Below are positions 11,187 through 22,661 of a stretch of 64,000 bases of DNA, in pieces; positions within the stretch are counted from its first letter, which is position 1, and each line of letters starts with the position of its first letter. Under the pieces are notes generated by a model. It made no database searches and was not told where the DNA came from. It was given only the letters and a program-made list of their open reading frames with translations. This DNA comes from Hyaloperonospora brassicae (lineage: Eukaryota > Oomycota > Peronosporomycetes > Peronosporales > Peronosporaceae): assembly GCA_947650285.1 (NCBI GenBank), contig CANTFL010001447.1, positions 62,001-126,000 of the forward strand. The letters are read 5' to 3'. The translations under genes were made by a program, and so were the position numbers.

Positions 11187-11940
11187 AGATTGATTTGGCT
11201 TCCCCGGCGGGTCAAGGCACGCGTGTTACAGGGACACAGAAGACCGATCTTGGATTGTTGGCCAAGATCGAGAAGAGCGATCTCGGGATATCTGGCCCGG
11301 ATCGATCAAGTACTCACACTCAACTCAACTGCTAGGGTAGCAGCCACACAACAAAGGAAAAGGAAAAGGATTTTGGACACAAGATCGCGAGACGGCTCAA
11401 TTGGTCAGAAGATCTGGACAAGGCGTTCAAGACAAGACCGAGCGAGATCGAAGCGATCTACTGGACATATCGACGTGTTTCATTTTGGCGAAACCAAGAA
11501 CCGATCTGTCCATATTGCGCACTTCCGGCAAGATCGGCCGATCCCGAGACCAGATCGGACCGATCCCAACGCAAAATCGACGCAAGACTATTATTTTCTG
11601 AGTGAATATTTCCGCACAGCGAAGACCCCAATCCCTAAGACGAATCGAGATCGGTGTGATTAAAGATCGAGATCGCGACATCTCCAACTATAGATCGCCG
11701 CGACTCAAGATCAGGATCGCAGAACCCCGTTCGTGGTGTGAAGATATCCGCACCGGAAGCGAACGCTCAATCCAACCTCTCATCGAGGTCGACATCTACC
11801 AAGGCCGTTACGAAGAGCTCAAGCCAGCCCAACCGACGGGTACACAAGGTGAGCACAAGGTTATCCAGCAAGACACGTATCGGAGTACCCCCTCCGTGAG
11901 TCGGCAAGTCTGGGCAAGTGGAAGATCTACATACACTTAA
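11187..11940 (+). other. Leader-like block, extremely GATC-dense
   Basis: I count 20 GATC sites in 11,221-11,760. The open frames here overlap on both strands and carry no domain. The position after the candidate LTR suggests an untranslated leader of a second, truncated copy of the same element. The texture ends near 11,940. Confidence 0.4.
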
Positions 11941-12248
11941 GTAATTTTGTGAGATCGACTTCACCACAAGACTGAGTCCGTGTGTGTCGTTGACGTGTAA
12001 GCAGCTGCAGTGGACTTGGCAGTAATCTTTTACGGTGAAAGAGACGAGCATTACTACTATGAGCGTCGCCTTGCGCATGTTGTAGTCAAAAATGGATCTA
12101 CACGTTCAGCTGACACCGACTCTTGGCGCTTTTCGCTCGTTTCACACACATCATTGACCGAATCACAAAATTATTTTCTTCACGCAATCAGTGTGTGTAA
12201 TAGACATCGACTTCTCTGATCCGCTACTTTCATGGCGGACAGCTACAA

Positions 12249-12706
12249 TGTAACGGGGGAACCCGTTTCATTAAAATATGTACGAATGTGCCAATTATAA
12301 ATATTATCGATTTTGAAAATTTTGCAATCAACATCACTCAAAAAGAGGTGATGTTAATAGAATGTTGCCTTCAGGAAAAAATTCTTTGGGTGCTCCGCTG
12401 GCTGATCGATGTACACGGATCATTAACCAGATCAATCAACAATCGCTTCTAGATGCGCGCAATGGGTATTGAGCAAGAAACCAACATAGGGACTTGCACT
12501 TTAACATAGTAACTTTAAGTCAAAGGTAGTTTTAATTATTGTATTACTTACAGTTCCACTCTTTGCTTAAACAGAGCTTGCGAGTTCTGTTTATTCGTCG
12601 TGCTTCCTCAAGGCCACGTGTACTTGACGTCGGGAGTACGCACCCTTGGATTGTTATCAATACAAGGTTTTGCTTAGATATCTGAGCAAGAGCGTGCCCC
12701 TTTACA
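12249..12706 (+). repeat. LTR of a second retrotransposon
   Basis: The LTR is 458 bases long. It begins TGTAACGGGGGAACC and ends CCCCTTTACA, giving perfect 5-base inverted ends TGTAA/TTACA. It is followed after two bases by a TGG-starting primer-binding site and 50 bases later by the gag ATG, so it is the 5' LTR. Confidence 0.65.
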
Positions 12707-12708
12707 CC

Positions 12709-12726
12709 TGGTAGTACTTTGTAGTC
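12709..12726 (+). promoter_or_regulatory. Candidate primer-binding site
   Basis: TGGTAGTACTTTGTAGTC starts two bases after the LTR end. TGG is the complement of the tRNA CCA tail, as in LTR elements primed by a tRNA. The tRNA was not identified. Confidence 0.5.
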
Positions 12727-12756
12727 CTTCCAGCGGCCACAGATTCTTCATTTAAC

Positions 12757-13910
12757 ATGAACATGTTAGATGATGAGAAAAAGTTTCACGTCACCCGCGA
12801 AGGGTTTAGCCATTTGTATGACATCAAATGAAGCGCGGTTGAACGCATGAGCTCCACCGTAGGCGAGTTCGACATTAGCGCCATGTTGGAGTCTCTAGAC
12901 AGAGACCAACAACATGCCGCTATAGGTAGGTTCATTCAACATGAGCTTGTCGCCGAAGGGGAGAAGGTAGTCTTGCTTCACCAACGAGGTTCACAACAGG
13001 CTGATCAGTTGAGAGAACTCGGTGCTCAACAGACAGAGCTGTTGAGACAGCAGCAACATCATGCTACTGTGGCCGGGGCGACACACACGTCGTCCCGAGA
13101 TCTTGAAGGTTGATATCTCCAAGTAAAGAGGAGACGAGGGGAATTCGCTGTTACTATGGTTCGTCGAACCTGACAGATCCATACGGGCACGTCGTATTGA
13201 CGATGAGAAAATACAACTCACATTTGATCAAGCCCATATGGTAGGTCGTGCCAATACTTAAGCCTTAGGGATGGAAATGGGGATAACTATACGCATTCCA
13301 ATTCCTAGAAGCCTTCAAGACCCGGCTCAGACGATGTTTAGATCACCGTGGGATGAGTTTAAGGCTCGATCAGAGCTCCTGAAACTCAAGTAGGGTAAGC
13401 GTGATGTGCACGCTAATGCTTAGCATATTCGACTCCTCGTGGGTAGTAAAACTGCTAAAAAAGCTCATAAAAACACGTCGATTACGGTGTTCATGCAGTG
13501 GCTCGCAGATGGTCCCGTCGGTAACCACCTGTTCCGCTTAGAGTTGTATACGCTTGATACAAGCGATCGCAACTGAGTAACAGAAAGAATTTGGCATGAG
13601 ACAGGCTTATGCTAGTAAAGCACTTATCGTCCTCCGAGACGACAAGAGACTGGAGGTCCAAAATCTACGGACCTATACTATGTTGAGAGCGAGAGACCTC
13701 GCCTTTCGAACAACAAGCGATTGAAAAAATGCAATCGCTGTCACAAGTTTGGACACCACGCTTACGACTGTAGTCCCCCGCGTCTAGTACCAAACAGTAC
13801 TGAACGAATTGATCGGCCATTTGTTAAGACGGGCAATGAGTGTAGGTCCAGCGCTGTTCTTAAATCTTAACAGCGAAGCGGCCCTTTACAAGATAGAAGG
13901 AATCAGTGGG
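12757..13910 (+). pseudogene. gag: Gag of the second element, with one CCHC zinc knuckle
   Basis: Two ATGs (12,757 and 12,763) open a frame that is cut by TGA at 12,829-12,831. It then runs as 88 codons from 12,847 with a strongly helical stretch (LLHQRGSQQADQLRELGAQQ) suited to a coiled coil. After more stops and shifts a single perfect knuckle, CNRCHKFGHHAYDC, stands at 13,730-13,771. The order gag helix then knuckle then protease is that of a Ty3/gypsy element, but of another family than element 1, as the coiled-coil gag and single knuckle show. It is heavily decayed. Confidence 0.7.
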
Positions 13911-14039
13911 GGTGAAGCGTACTACTGATTAAGCAACATCAATCTTTTTGCAAATCTTTTAAGGACAGTTTCTCCAGGTATCCAATCATTGTGTATGTCT
14001 GCACTTGGCATTGAGGTATCACTTATCACCTTGACGTTG

Positions 14040-14640
14040 AAGGTGACATTAAAAAATTACCTCGTGCTCTTGTTGATAATGGGGCGTCGAAACACTATGT
14101 TCGTCGCTAGTCATTAGAGGGTCGTAGGATCAAGTTCGTTGAGCGCGACATTCCTCTAATTAGAACGAAGATGTGCCTAGCCACATGCGCATCGATACCC
14201 GTTGCGAAACGTGTAGGAAGAATTCACTACACGTTAAAGGGCGAGCAGTACGATGATGACTGCATCATACTGGATCTGGATGACGAATTTGATGTCATCC
14301 TGGGATTACTTTGGCTTAGAAAGTACGAGCTAAGGGTGAGCTGGCAGCATCGATCCGTGAAGATGCCTGCCGCTTGTTCATCAGATGGACATCTGATGAA
14401 CGTCTTGGAGCGTCCACAATCGTGTGGATGTGCTGCAAGTGAGTGCTATGGACCCACATGCGGTACGGTCATTATTAAAACTGCACAAGACCTCAGTGTA
14501 GCTGATCACTACACTGTGAAGCAAGCTCCCGGCGGCTGTACAGAAGTACAGGCTGCGCCGAAGGTCCACCACTCGAAATATTCGAGAGGACGGGGACATA
14601 GAAATACCTATTGGGCAACATTTTAGAAAGACAAACCGTT
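14040..14640 (+). pseudogene. Aspartic protease of the second element
   Basis: The active site reads LVDNGASKHYV near 14,069-14,100, an Asp-Asn-Gly instead of the usual Asp-Ser/Thr-Gly. After a TAG the frame continues from 14,171 for 151 codons with the retropepsin closing motif DEFDVILGLLWLRKY. No RT follows: an LTR of another family begins about 80 bases after the frame ends. The element is therefore cut off here by insertion or recombination. Confidence 0.75.
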
Positions 14641-14722
14641 TGTTCAGAGACGGCAACCTAATTGTCCTAGGTCGACTGGAAAGTCGACCGTATAGTATTG
14701 GTACCCGACTGTGGTTGCATAG

Positions 14723-15640
14723 AGTGGTTTAGTATTTAGTCAAAACGGCTCACACACCAATTTAACGTACAAACACAACAATCGCCGAGCAAAGTCGGCA
14801 ACACACGTACGAACGAAGAGTAGATACCTCCTCGGTTTGCCCCTTCGGGTTCAATTGTGGCTGTTGCCGAACTGTTTCCTTACAACCAATTGTACCGAAG
14901 CCTGCCTGAATTTGCATAATTTATACCTCTATCATCCTGTGATTTCAACCCACGGGTGGAAGCCGATGCATTACCCGTTTTTGCAGGTCACCCGACACAG
15001 TGTAACCCCTGACTCGAAAAATTACAGTGCTCTCGGCTGAGACTCACCGGCTCGTCACTCAGACAAGTCTTTAGAAAACGTTGCCTTCTCTTAAGCCTCT
15101 CCGGCTCGTCGTTGACGAGACTCACAAAGGTCCCTTTGCTGAGGTTCACCAGCAATGTCGACGACGAGACTGCTTCTTTCGCTGGTAGCGAGCGTTACAA
15201 TACCCGGGTCTTCCTAAACGATTGCGCTACCAGTCGAAAGCTCCACAAGTTAAGCCTCTCGAGGTTCGACGGCTGGCAAAATATAGTCTACGCTGGGACT
15301 TACCGTAATTGTACGCGTGTCTTGGACTTGAAGAATTCAGCACTAGATTGGTTTATCTCTTTTACTATATCGCTTGGCCACTTCGAATGGCTCTCTGTCC
15401 CTCTCTTGTTCTTATGCAATCAGAGTGATGAATCTATCATTCTATCTTATCGCATTCTGCACAGTAACAGAATTCGTCGTCACTTAAGTCGACGATTCTC
15501 GAGTCTCCAACAATTAATTCACTGACACTTGAGTCGCCGACACTAGAGTCGCCGACGCTTGGGTCGCCGACACTTAAGTCGCTAGACCTCTTTTTAATTA
15601 ATCCCACTAGTATCGAGAGGTTAAAATTCTTTACGTTACA
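14723..15640 (+). repeat. LTR copy A of the 0.9-kb LTR family
   Basis: This copy aligns by eye with the stretches at 32.1-33.0k, 38.6-39.4k and 41.8-42.6k. Shared landmarks are the hairpin GCCGA...TCGGC (14,784-14,799), a CCCTTCGGG hairpin, GACGAGACTGCTTCTTTCGCTGG and the end TTACA at 15,640. A cluster of degenerate gtcgccgacactt units sits at 15,483-15,590. Its start is uncertain by several bases. It probably is the 5' LTR of the gag region that follows. Confidence 0.7.
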
Positions 15641-16285
15641 ACTGCCCCAGTCGCGATACGAACCCAACGGGCGAATGGCTCGACCATTCTCTTCGCCGTC
15701 ACTTTTGTTCGTTTTCTTAACCTTTCTTGCTGTACAATGGTACGAATTGCCATGATGCTGCTCTCGATCTTACCGTTCTCTCTATGACTTGTTCTCTGCT
15801 CGTTTGTATGTTCTATATTGTCTTTTTCAGCCTGTCGACGTCACACTATCGCTAACTCACGAGACACGACTTTGATCTGACCCGCCGTCATCTTCACTCA
15901 CTTCTTCCGCTCATTAGGTAGTCGACGGATCTACGCGTGAACTGGAACTCTCTTCCTCGTCGACTTTAGTCGTGGGTAATTCTTCGGGTTAGACGATGTG
16001 CTGCAAAGTTCGTCAAGATAGGCTTCCCATGACCCTGCTCGTGACCCTGCTGTGTCTGGAATCGTCCCCGCCAAGTCCATCAAGGACTCGTCTTCAATTA
16101 ATTAAGGATTTGGTCATCGCTTAATATTCTGGATCTCCTTCGCCTGGTCTCGAGCATCGACGATCGTATGCAGCATCGCGAATTTATATTCAATCGGGTG
16201 ATCGTGTCCTTGATAGAACTTCCTCGCCCACTTCTCTACACGCCGTTATATTTTTTTAATCCTTTAAGTTCGTACGCTGGATGAT
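15641..16285. other. Leader region after LTR A
   Basis: Pyrimidine-rich and without an open frame of note. I see no gene; by position it is the untranslated leader of element A. Confidence 0.45.
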
Positions 16286-16349
16286 TTGAAATCGTTGAAT
16301 CCTCTGACGTTTATCGTGTCGTCGACCACTCCGCGGATATCGCAGCCCT

Positions 16350-17414
16350 ATGTGTGGCTTTTCCTACCCCTACCGAGAGAATGCTTCCCTCCGTCGGTGG
16401 ATGCAAGCTGCCGTTTCGGACTCGGTGGGCTTGCAGCACCGCTTGTCGACGACTTGGAAGGAGTCTAAGATCTGGAAGTCTGCTGCTACTAAGACAATTG
16501 ATATAGTCGACTCGTTGCACAAGTTGATTTATTCTCTCGAGTCGTCAGCTCGCCATTCAGCTAAACATCGGTACAATCCTCTAGCTTCAGCCCACAGTTT
16601 AATCGATTAGCTTTCCTCTGGTATGGCGGCCGGTGATCGCATGATCCATCATCTTAAGCACTACCTCGCTAATGCTGAAGCTTGTCACAATAATTTCCAA
16701 CGCGTAGCCGCTAATTACTGCCGGCAGCTCCAGAACGCCATGATCGCCTTGTATAACGAAGATAGCTATGCGCTTCAGGTTTTGCGACGCACCTTCCGCA
16801 GTAGGCAATAGGTCATTCGACAGCAAATATCTCTGCTGCGTCATGACAATATTCAGTGTTTTCGAATCCGAATTTCGCGGTGGCTGCAGCAGTTGGAGTG
16901 GACGTTCTTGGATTAATTCTCTTGAATATGGACATCAACCCGCTTTTGTGTCAGCTACTTGCTGATCGATTCCCAGACGTCGTTTTATTTGACAAGTCTA
17001 AAACGAATCAGAACATTTTTTATGCTCGAGACTTCGTCTGCTGTTTTTACCACACCTGCGTTAGTTTGGGCTACCCTGATGGGTCCGCCTCTTCCTGTCG
17101 GTTCCCTGACGTCTTTGCTACGCTCGGATTCCCGGTCTGGCCGACGGACCTTATCATTATTGCTTTCGTCTGTGGCTCCCTTGTCTCCGATTTCTACATC
17201 GTTGACTGCTGTGACGGTTGGAGAGGCGTCTTCGTCGTCGACTGCTGTGACCGTCATCAAATCTTCTTCATCGCCCAAGGATGTGACTGTCGGTGAGTCG
17301 TCCTCGTCGACAGTTTCTTCTTTAACTTCTCTGATATTACAATCGACTGCGTTTAATTCTGCGTCGGATTTCAGTGTAAGTCCCGATCCAGATGCGCATT
17401 TGGTCTTGGATTGA
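16350..17414 (+). pseudogene. Upstream frame of element A, unidentified
   Basis: One reading frame stays recognisable from 16,350 to 17,414 with only a few stops (TAG at 16,608 and 16,809, and two near 16,900). The first half is helical and basic (LHKLIYSLESSARHSAKHRY, NNFQRVAANYCRQLQNAM). The second half is a Ser/Thr/Val tract (TAVTVGEASSSSTAVTV). It lies between the LTR and the gag domain at 18.6k. A similar Ser-rich frame (SSTSSSMSAVTVVV) lies at the matching place of the minus-strand copy near 30.4k. I do not know its function; it may be the N-terminal part of a long gag. Confidence 0.45.
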
Positions 17415-17757
17415 GCATCTACGGCTAGGTCGGTGTCGGCAAAAGCCACTGCATCGTCTCTTTAATTGACGTCAATGGAAGCCGTTGAATCGTTGGATCA
17501 ATAACTTGGTACTCCTCATTTGTCTGAGACGAATTCCTAGATTGTATCAACGCTTACACTGGATGCGACAACTCTTGGAGTCAACTATTCTTCACTGACG
17601 TCTGTGCGTTCCGCTGTGATGCCTAATTCTACTCCTAATTTGGTGAACGTCGGTGGAGAGGCTGTTTTGTGAACTATTTCAAAGTCTCAGCGTCTGGGGC
17701 TAGCAGTGTCGAGTACTTTTCGTATGAAATCCCACGTTACTAGCGCTCTCACTCGAC

Positions 17758-18065
17758 CCGCGTCGCCGTCGGTAGCTCACTGGCCAAGTCGCGTCAAAAA
17801 TTGTGTGTAGTTCGTTCTCGATTCACAAAGCGTTCGACTACGCCATCCAAGAAGGTCAAGGCTCCATAGGCTTCCACACAACCGAAGAGATCCAAGCTGG
17901 GTGGTACACCTGCTGCCTCAGCTACATTTTCTAGCACGATGAGCACTCGCCGGTCTTCTGCGGCTGTGTTAGTACCACCACCTACGTTCACTCCTGTGCC
18001 GCCGGTCTACACCCAAGCTGCTCCGATGTCTGGCCCGTCGGTCATGATCGCGACCAAATTTTCAA
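17758..18065 (+). pseudogene. Basic Pro-rich gag segment of element A
   Basis: The frame reads SLAKSRQKLCVVRSRFTKRS, a stop, then STMSTRRSSAAVLVPPPTFT. The basic part matches the segment APSKSRREVSSTRTRITSRF of the minus-strand copy near 29.9k, with the same spacing to its LTR. This shows that both are one family. Stops and shifts make it dead. Confidence 0.5.
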
Positions 18066-18589
18066 GTTAAGCCGTATCTAAGTTGATTTTATCGACGTCG
18101 TCGACCGCCGTCGTTGTTTTGGCTAATATGTCTTAGTGTCGTCCCCACTAGTCGGTCGTCTATTAGGTCGTCCATGAAAACGAAAGTTGTCCTACACCCG
18201 TCACCCAATATTATTATGTTCCAGCCTACTCGTTGGACGTCCCTGCTATCTCGACAAGCGCGTATCTTATTATCTCATCGACAAACAAGGCAAACGATCC
18301 CGTCGCCCCACCGACTCCGTCTGTTGTTACCACTACTATCAACACCTCAGATACTTCCACCGGCGGATGACTTACCAGATCACCGAAGAAGAAGAAACAG
18401 TTATAGCGGTCCATAGCCAGTCTCAGCAAGACATTAACATCTGGAGTGGTCGCTAATTCTTCATTGACGTTGCCTCATTTGTTAGCAACAAGTAATGCCG
18501 GGTCCAAGTCCCCGTCACCACCGGAGTCGACTGCTGCTGTTGGTATACCTAAATTATTAGCGATTCTTTACTCTCTTCTTTGTTCTCGT

Positions 18590-19382
18590 GCGGTTCAAAT
18601 GGTCGCTCAAAGATAGAGATCTACTCCTTCCATGCAAGCTAGTCGGGGTATTCCTTTCACTTATCGCGGGATATCTCGCTGCTAATTGCGCATCACGTCG
18701 GCTAAGTGTCCGATCCTACAGGTGCCTTTTGGATCGAAGTCGTTCGTCGCTCCCACATCCATTTCACTCGCAGGGCTCCTCGCGTTTGATTACTTGTTTA
18801 ATTTGTCGCATCCGATTCAGCGCACTTTGGAGTTATCTCCACCGAAACCTGTATTCATGAGCGGGTCCAAGCTCGGTGAAGTCAAGATTGGCTCCATTTT
18901 TCTCCCCTTTCTTCTTATTCCAATTCTCCTCTGGGCTTGTGGCTGACGTGTGGGTCAAGTTTTGTGAAGTCAATCGTGATCCAGCGCTGTCTGCCCGTAC
19001 CGATGCTATCTCAAAAGGTTTCGTGGTTTTGTCGGAGCGCACACGTTGGATGATGGCGTCGAGTATTCTGATGGGCATGCACCCCGATGAAAATTCTTCT
19101 TGCTCGACTGAAGAATTGTCCCGGATCCATGAAGCTTGGGTTGAGGATACTGCCGCTCGCAAACGTTGTGGGGATATTCTGCGGAACGTCGCAAAGAAAT
19201 TGACCCTTCTACTGCAAGATGCGGCGTCTGAAAAGTATTCTCGTGGACCCACACCCTCGTTTGAGCCTAAACTGTTGTTAGAGCCGTCGTTGACTGGGTT
19301 TCCAATCATGAGATATGCGAGGGTGCCTGAAATTGTTGACTGGATCAACGAAAGTGAAGCGTTTGACCAAGTTGGACCCTGA
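18590..19382 (+). pseudogene. gag: Gag domain of element A
   Basis: Two overlapping frames (18,686-18,946 and 18,876-19,382) carry a gag-like domain. The first has SFVAPTSISLAG and LSHPIQRTLELSPP, the second ALSARTDAISKGFVVLSERT, SSILMGMHPDENSSCSTEE and RKRCGDILRNVAKKLTLLLQ. The same blocks occur on the minus strand at 28.4-29.0k and, in part, at 36.6-36.8k. The last 168-codon frame is the best-preserved gag piece in the AT-rich half. It ends at 19,382, just before the minus-strand integrase tail, so its pol is missing. Confidence 0.65.
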
Positions 19383-19489
19383 CTTGTGTTGTGACGGACA
19401 CGCCCATCGGAGCACCCCTACAACATACGTTGATGTCTATGCAATTCACGATTTTAATTATTCGCTCAAGTCGGTACGTCTGAAAGCAA

Positions 19490-21330
19490 AGTAAAATCAC
19501 TCATCGTCGAGGATGTCGACGCAAACGAAGCATCTTCTCTTCTTGTCGATACTACTGCGCTCGAGCCCAAAAATCGCGATGCTATGCAGATTTTGTGTCG
19601 AAGCTTCTGACTGTGTCTCTACGCTGGCGATTCCAGCTCGTCCGTCGCTGGCATTAAGTCGCCTCTGTTTACGCTTTGTGCTTTGATCTCTTTGATCAAT
19701 TTATGTTTGTCTCTATTCATTTATACATCTTGACGAAGAAACTTTATTAATCCTTCTGTCTAAAAGTCTTCGCAGAATGAGCGTGCGCGTGGTGCTGGTG
19801 TTTCTACCGTTCTGCCTGCGACTTGGACCATTTGCATTCATTTCGCTCTTTTCTTCCGCCTCAAGTAGTCGAACGATAAACCTCAACATGACAAGTTGAT
19901 CAATGGCTCTCAGGTGGGTTCCTCGTATCCCATCATTTGACTAAGAACTTCCGCTGGCTTCTGTCAGTGGTCTTCGACTTTGACGTGTCATCGTCGAGTA
20001 TGACTTGGACATCGTATCGGCGACTGGACTTGTCGGACATACAGCTATCCATTGGCAATTATTCTTTGTCAAAGGCAAGTCGATCAGCCACTCCTAGTTC
20101 ATGCATGTATTTTTGTCGTTGGACGTGCCCCTTGTCCTATCACAGTTTACAAGCGCGACATGTGGATAACAAGAAGAATTGATATTCGCTACTATCTGGC
20201 CAGTCCAATTCAAAAGCAAAATCTTCAATCTGTTTCTTGACTCGTAAAGGTTCCTGCCACCAGCTTGCAAGCTTCATTTTTAGTTTAATCTTCCCGTTCC
20301 ATTAATAGCCACACTAGGTCGCCTTCATTAATTGCGACACTGAACGTTCCCCTTGTCGTCGTGTTATAAACTCCGTTATCGGCCGTTCGAAAAATTTGAT
20401 CTCCTTGCGCCTCATCATCTTGATCAGTTTCCTGTGCAATGTTCGTTGAATCTGTTTATCGCTCAGGTTGACTAAGTATCTCGTTATGTTTACGCGCTCG
20501 TCTTGCTTTCTCTCTCACTTGAGGCTCCTTTGCTAGTCGTAGTATCACTTCTCGCTGCCTGTGGACTCGCAACGCCACTGGAATGAATTCGTCGAGTTCA
20601 TCACCCTATTGTTCATTGCCATGGTGAGTCGCATCGACTCTGTCATTGCCTTCAGTCTTGAGTGGGCATCCCACCCGTGTACCATCTAGAACGGCGTCTC
20701 CATTCTTTTGAATCTCTTGATTCGTTACTAGCGTAAAAGGATGTCTCTGCAATGGCGTCATAATCTGCTTGTAGTGATTCTTCCACACACACTCGTACCG
20801 TCTGTGTACATATCTTCACACTTCGCTCTATTTGCCGTTTGCTTGTGAACAAAAACTGAGAGTGACTCTTGACTTCGCTTGCATCATTTCAGTAAACGTT
20901 GGGAGACCTCGCTCATGAACCTGGAATCTCTGTAGTGACGAATGATACTGGAAGCACTGATATGAAAATAGAAATGTCTTTATCGGCTTTCGCTACCTTC
21001 GATGACGACGTATCGTATATGACCTTAGCTATCACAAATCCATTAAAAGATCTTGGAACAGTAACAGCGCTGTGGTGGAGTGGTGGTCGCTCTTTTGAGG
21101 AGTCGATACCAACTCTCCGCTGGCGCCCGGACGACCGACTAACGGATGGGTACTCCGATTCCGTGTTCTTGATAGCCTTCTTCACCATGTGTACCTGTCG
21201 GAGGGGCGGGTTGCACTCTTCCAGGTGGAATCGTGTCAACGGAAAAGTTGAACGTCTTTGCGATGGGGTTGAGGTTCGATTGCGATGTGGAATTCTTCAC
21301 AACGTAATCGGGGTTGACGTTTCCTCGTAG
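19490..21330 (-). pseudogene. Integrase and chromodomain of a minus-strand Ty3/gypsy element
   Basis: Read on the minus strand from 21,330 downwards: SFNGFVIAKVIYDTSSSKVA (core), IIRHYRDSRFMSE (the usual RHDRD is RHYRD), FCSQANGK, RSVKICTQTVRVC and MVHGWDAHSRLKAM. Then RLAKEPQVREKARRARKHNE and GDLVWLLMER lead to the GPY-like segment, and a chromodomain (MMGYEEPT, LSFDYLRRKKRAK) lies at about 20,010-19,840. Frames change several times and stops are frequent. The plus-strand frames over this stretch are its antisense. RT and RNase H of this element were not found upstream. Confidence 0.8.
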
Positions 21331-22600
21331 GTTTTATAACGTAGTCACTTGAATACTTGTCGGGTATACTGTATGAGTCACATTAATCTATAACAGACCG
21401 CCTTGCCCTGATGTAGACCTTAGTTTGTGAGCCTTCTGACCACTTAAGCCGTCTCGCGATCTTGGGTCGTCAACCGCATAGGGTTTCCTGCGTCCAGTCG
21501 CGGTTGAAATGTTGTTTGATAGTTCTTTTTACCTTACCAAACATTTTAGGGAGATCACTTGGTTAAAGCATGTGACTTTTCTTGACGTCAGGTGGACAAT
21601 GATCGAACCTGTAAGAGAAGTCGACACGTGTACTCAAAAGCTAATTGCCTTCTGTGTAATATTAACTAATTAAACCCAACGATCCTGTCCCTATGTCCAT
21701 GTCTTAGGCATTGCATACCACGTGTCGATCTCTCCAGAAGATAGCAATCTGGTGCGTGCGTTGCACACACCTCATTTACTTGTCTGATCGTAGTCGCCTT
21801 TCTGGTCGCCGATCGTGTAGTGTAACCCACACTTGCTTGATAGCGATCACATACCTGATCGCCGATCAAGACCTCGACAGCCTCCTTGATCGCGGTTTTG
21901 TTCTTGATCGACTGCTCGCCGACGTAATTGTCCCTTTTTCAATAGTCCCGTAACCACGACTCGTACCACTTGAGCCGTCGTACTTTAAAAAGATATCGCA
22001 GGTCTCATCCTGTCGGACCAGATATCTGGTTCTGTCGAAGCGTCCAGTGGACGAGATACGACCAGTTGTAGAACCAACGTTGCCAACCGTCTGCCAACAC
22101 GGATGTAACAGGAGCGCGAACCGTTTGTGTATGGCAAATTTCACTGATCGCTTCATCAGAGGGTCTATGTTTAGTGTGTGAGGCAGCAATACACGACGCA
22201 CATTTTCGTAGACGCCGTAGCAAGTTCTGCAAACAAATATAGGACGCGGGTCGACGTGAAAATATATATCAGAGTTCAAAAAGTTTACCAAGTTCGTCAT
22301 GTTGTCGATTAAGAAGAAAACCGCGCCCGACAAACTTCAACACATACACTTGTCTAGCCATTTTGCAAAGATATTGCCGACTCTAACTGAATCGGGTAAC
22401 AACGGTCTGACACAGTCAGTTAAGCCGGCATTTTCCACGTATTATGTGCTCGCTTTTGTTAAAAGGACACGAAGGACCGACATTGACGTGCATGAATTGT
22501 AGAATGGAATGGAGGTAATAACGAATTCGTTCACAGTAGGCAATTTATCGGATAAAGGGAGGGAGGTATCTCGAAATTAACATTTTACTTATTAAAAATT
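21331..22600. other. Unassigned, retroelement-derived
   Basis: A minus-strand frame of 155 codons (22,333-21,866) and smaller ones lie here, none with a domain I recognise. Part of it may be the integrase N-terminus or tether of the minus-strand element. No host gene is supported. Confidence 0.4.
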
Positions 22601-22661
22601 GGAGTCAGCGAGACAGCTGAAATTGTTACAGGAGTGGTAGTCGTCTAGGGGTTGATCGAAG

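Noticed and set aside
11221..11760. GATC richness as a sign of bacterial DNA
   Set aside because: The flanking sequence is clearly a eukaryotic LTR element and no bacterial gene structure is present.
19937..20182. Plus-strand frame near 20k that looked like a small protein
   Set aside because: It is the antisense of the minus-strand chromodomain; the same antisense pattern occurs opposite the plus-strand chromodomain at 28.1-28.4k.
20899..21330. Plus-strand frame of 143 codons with ATG
   Set aside because: The minus strand here reads as integrase core (SFNGFVIAK...), which is the better explanation.
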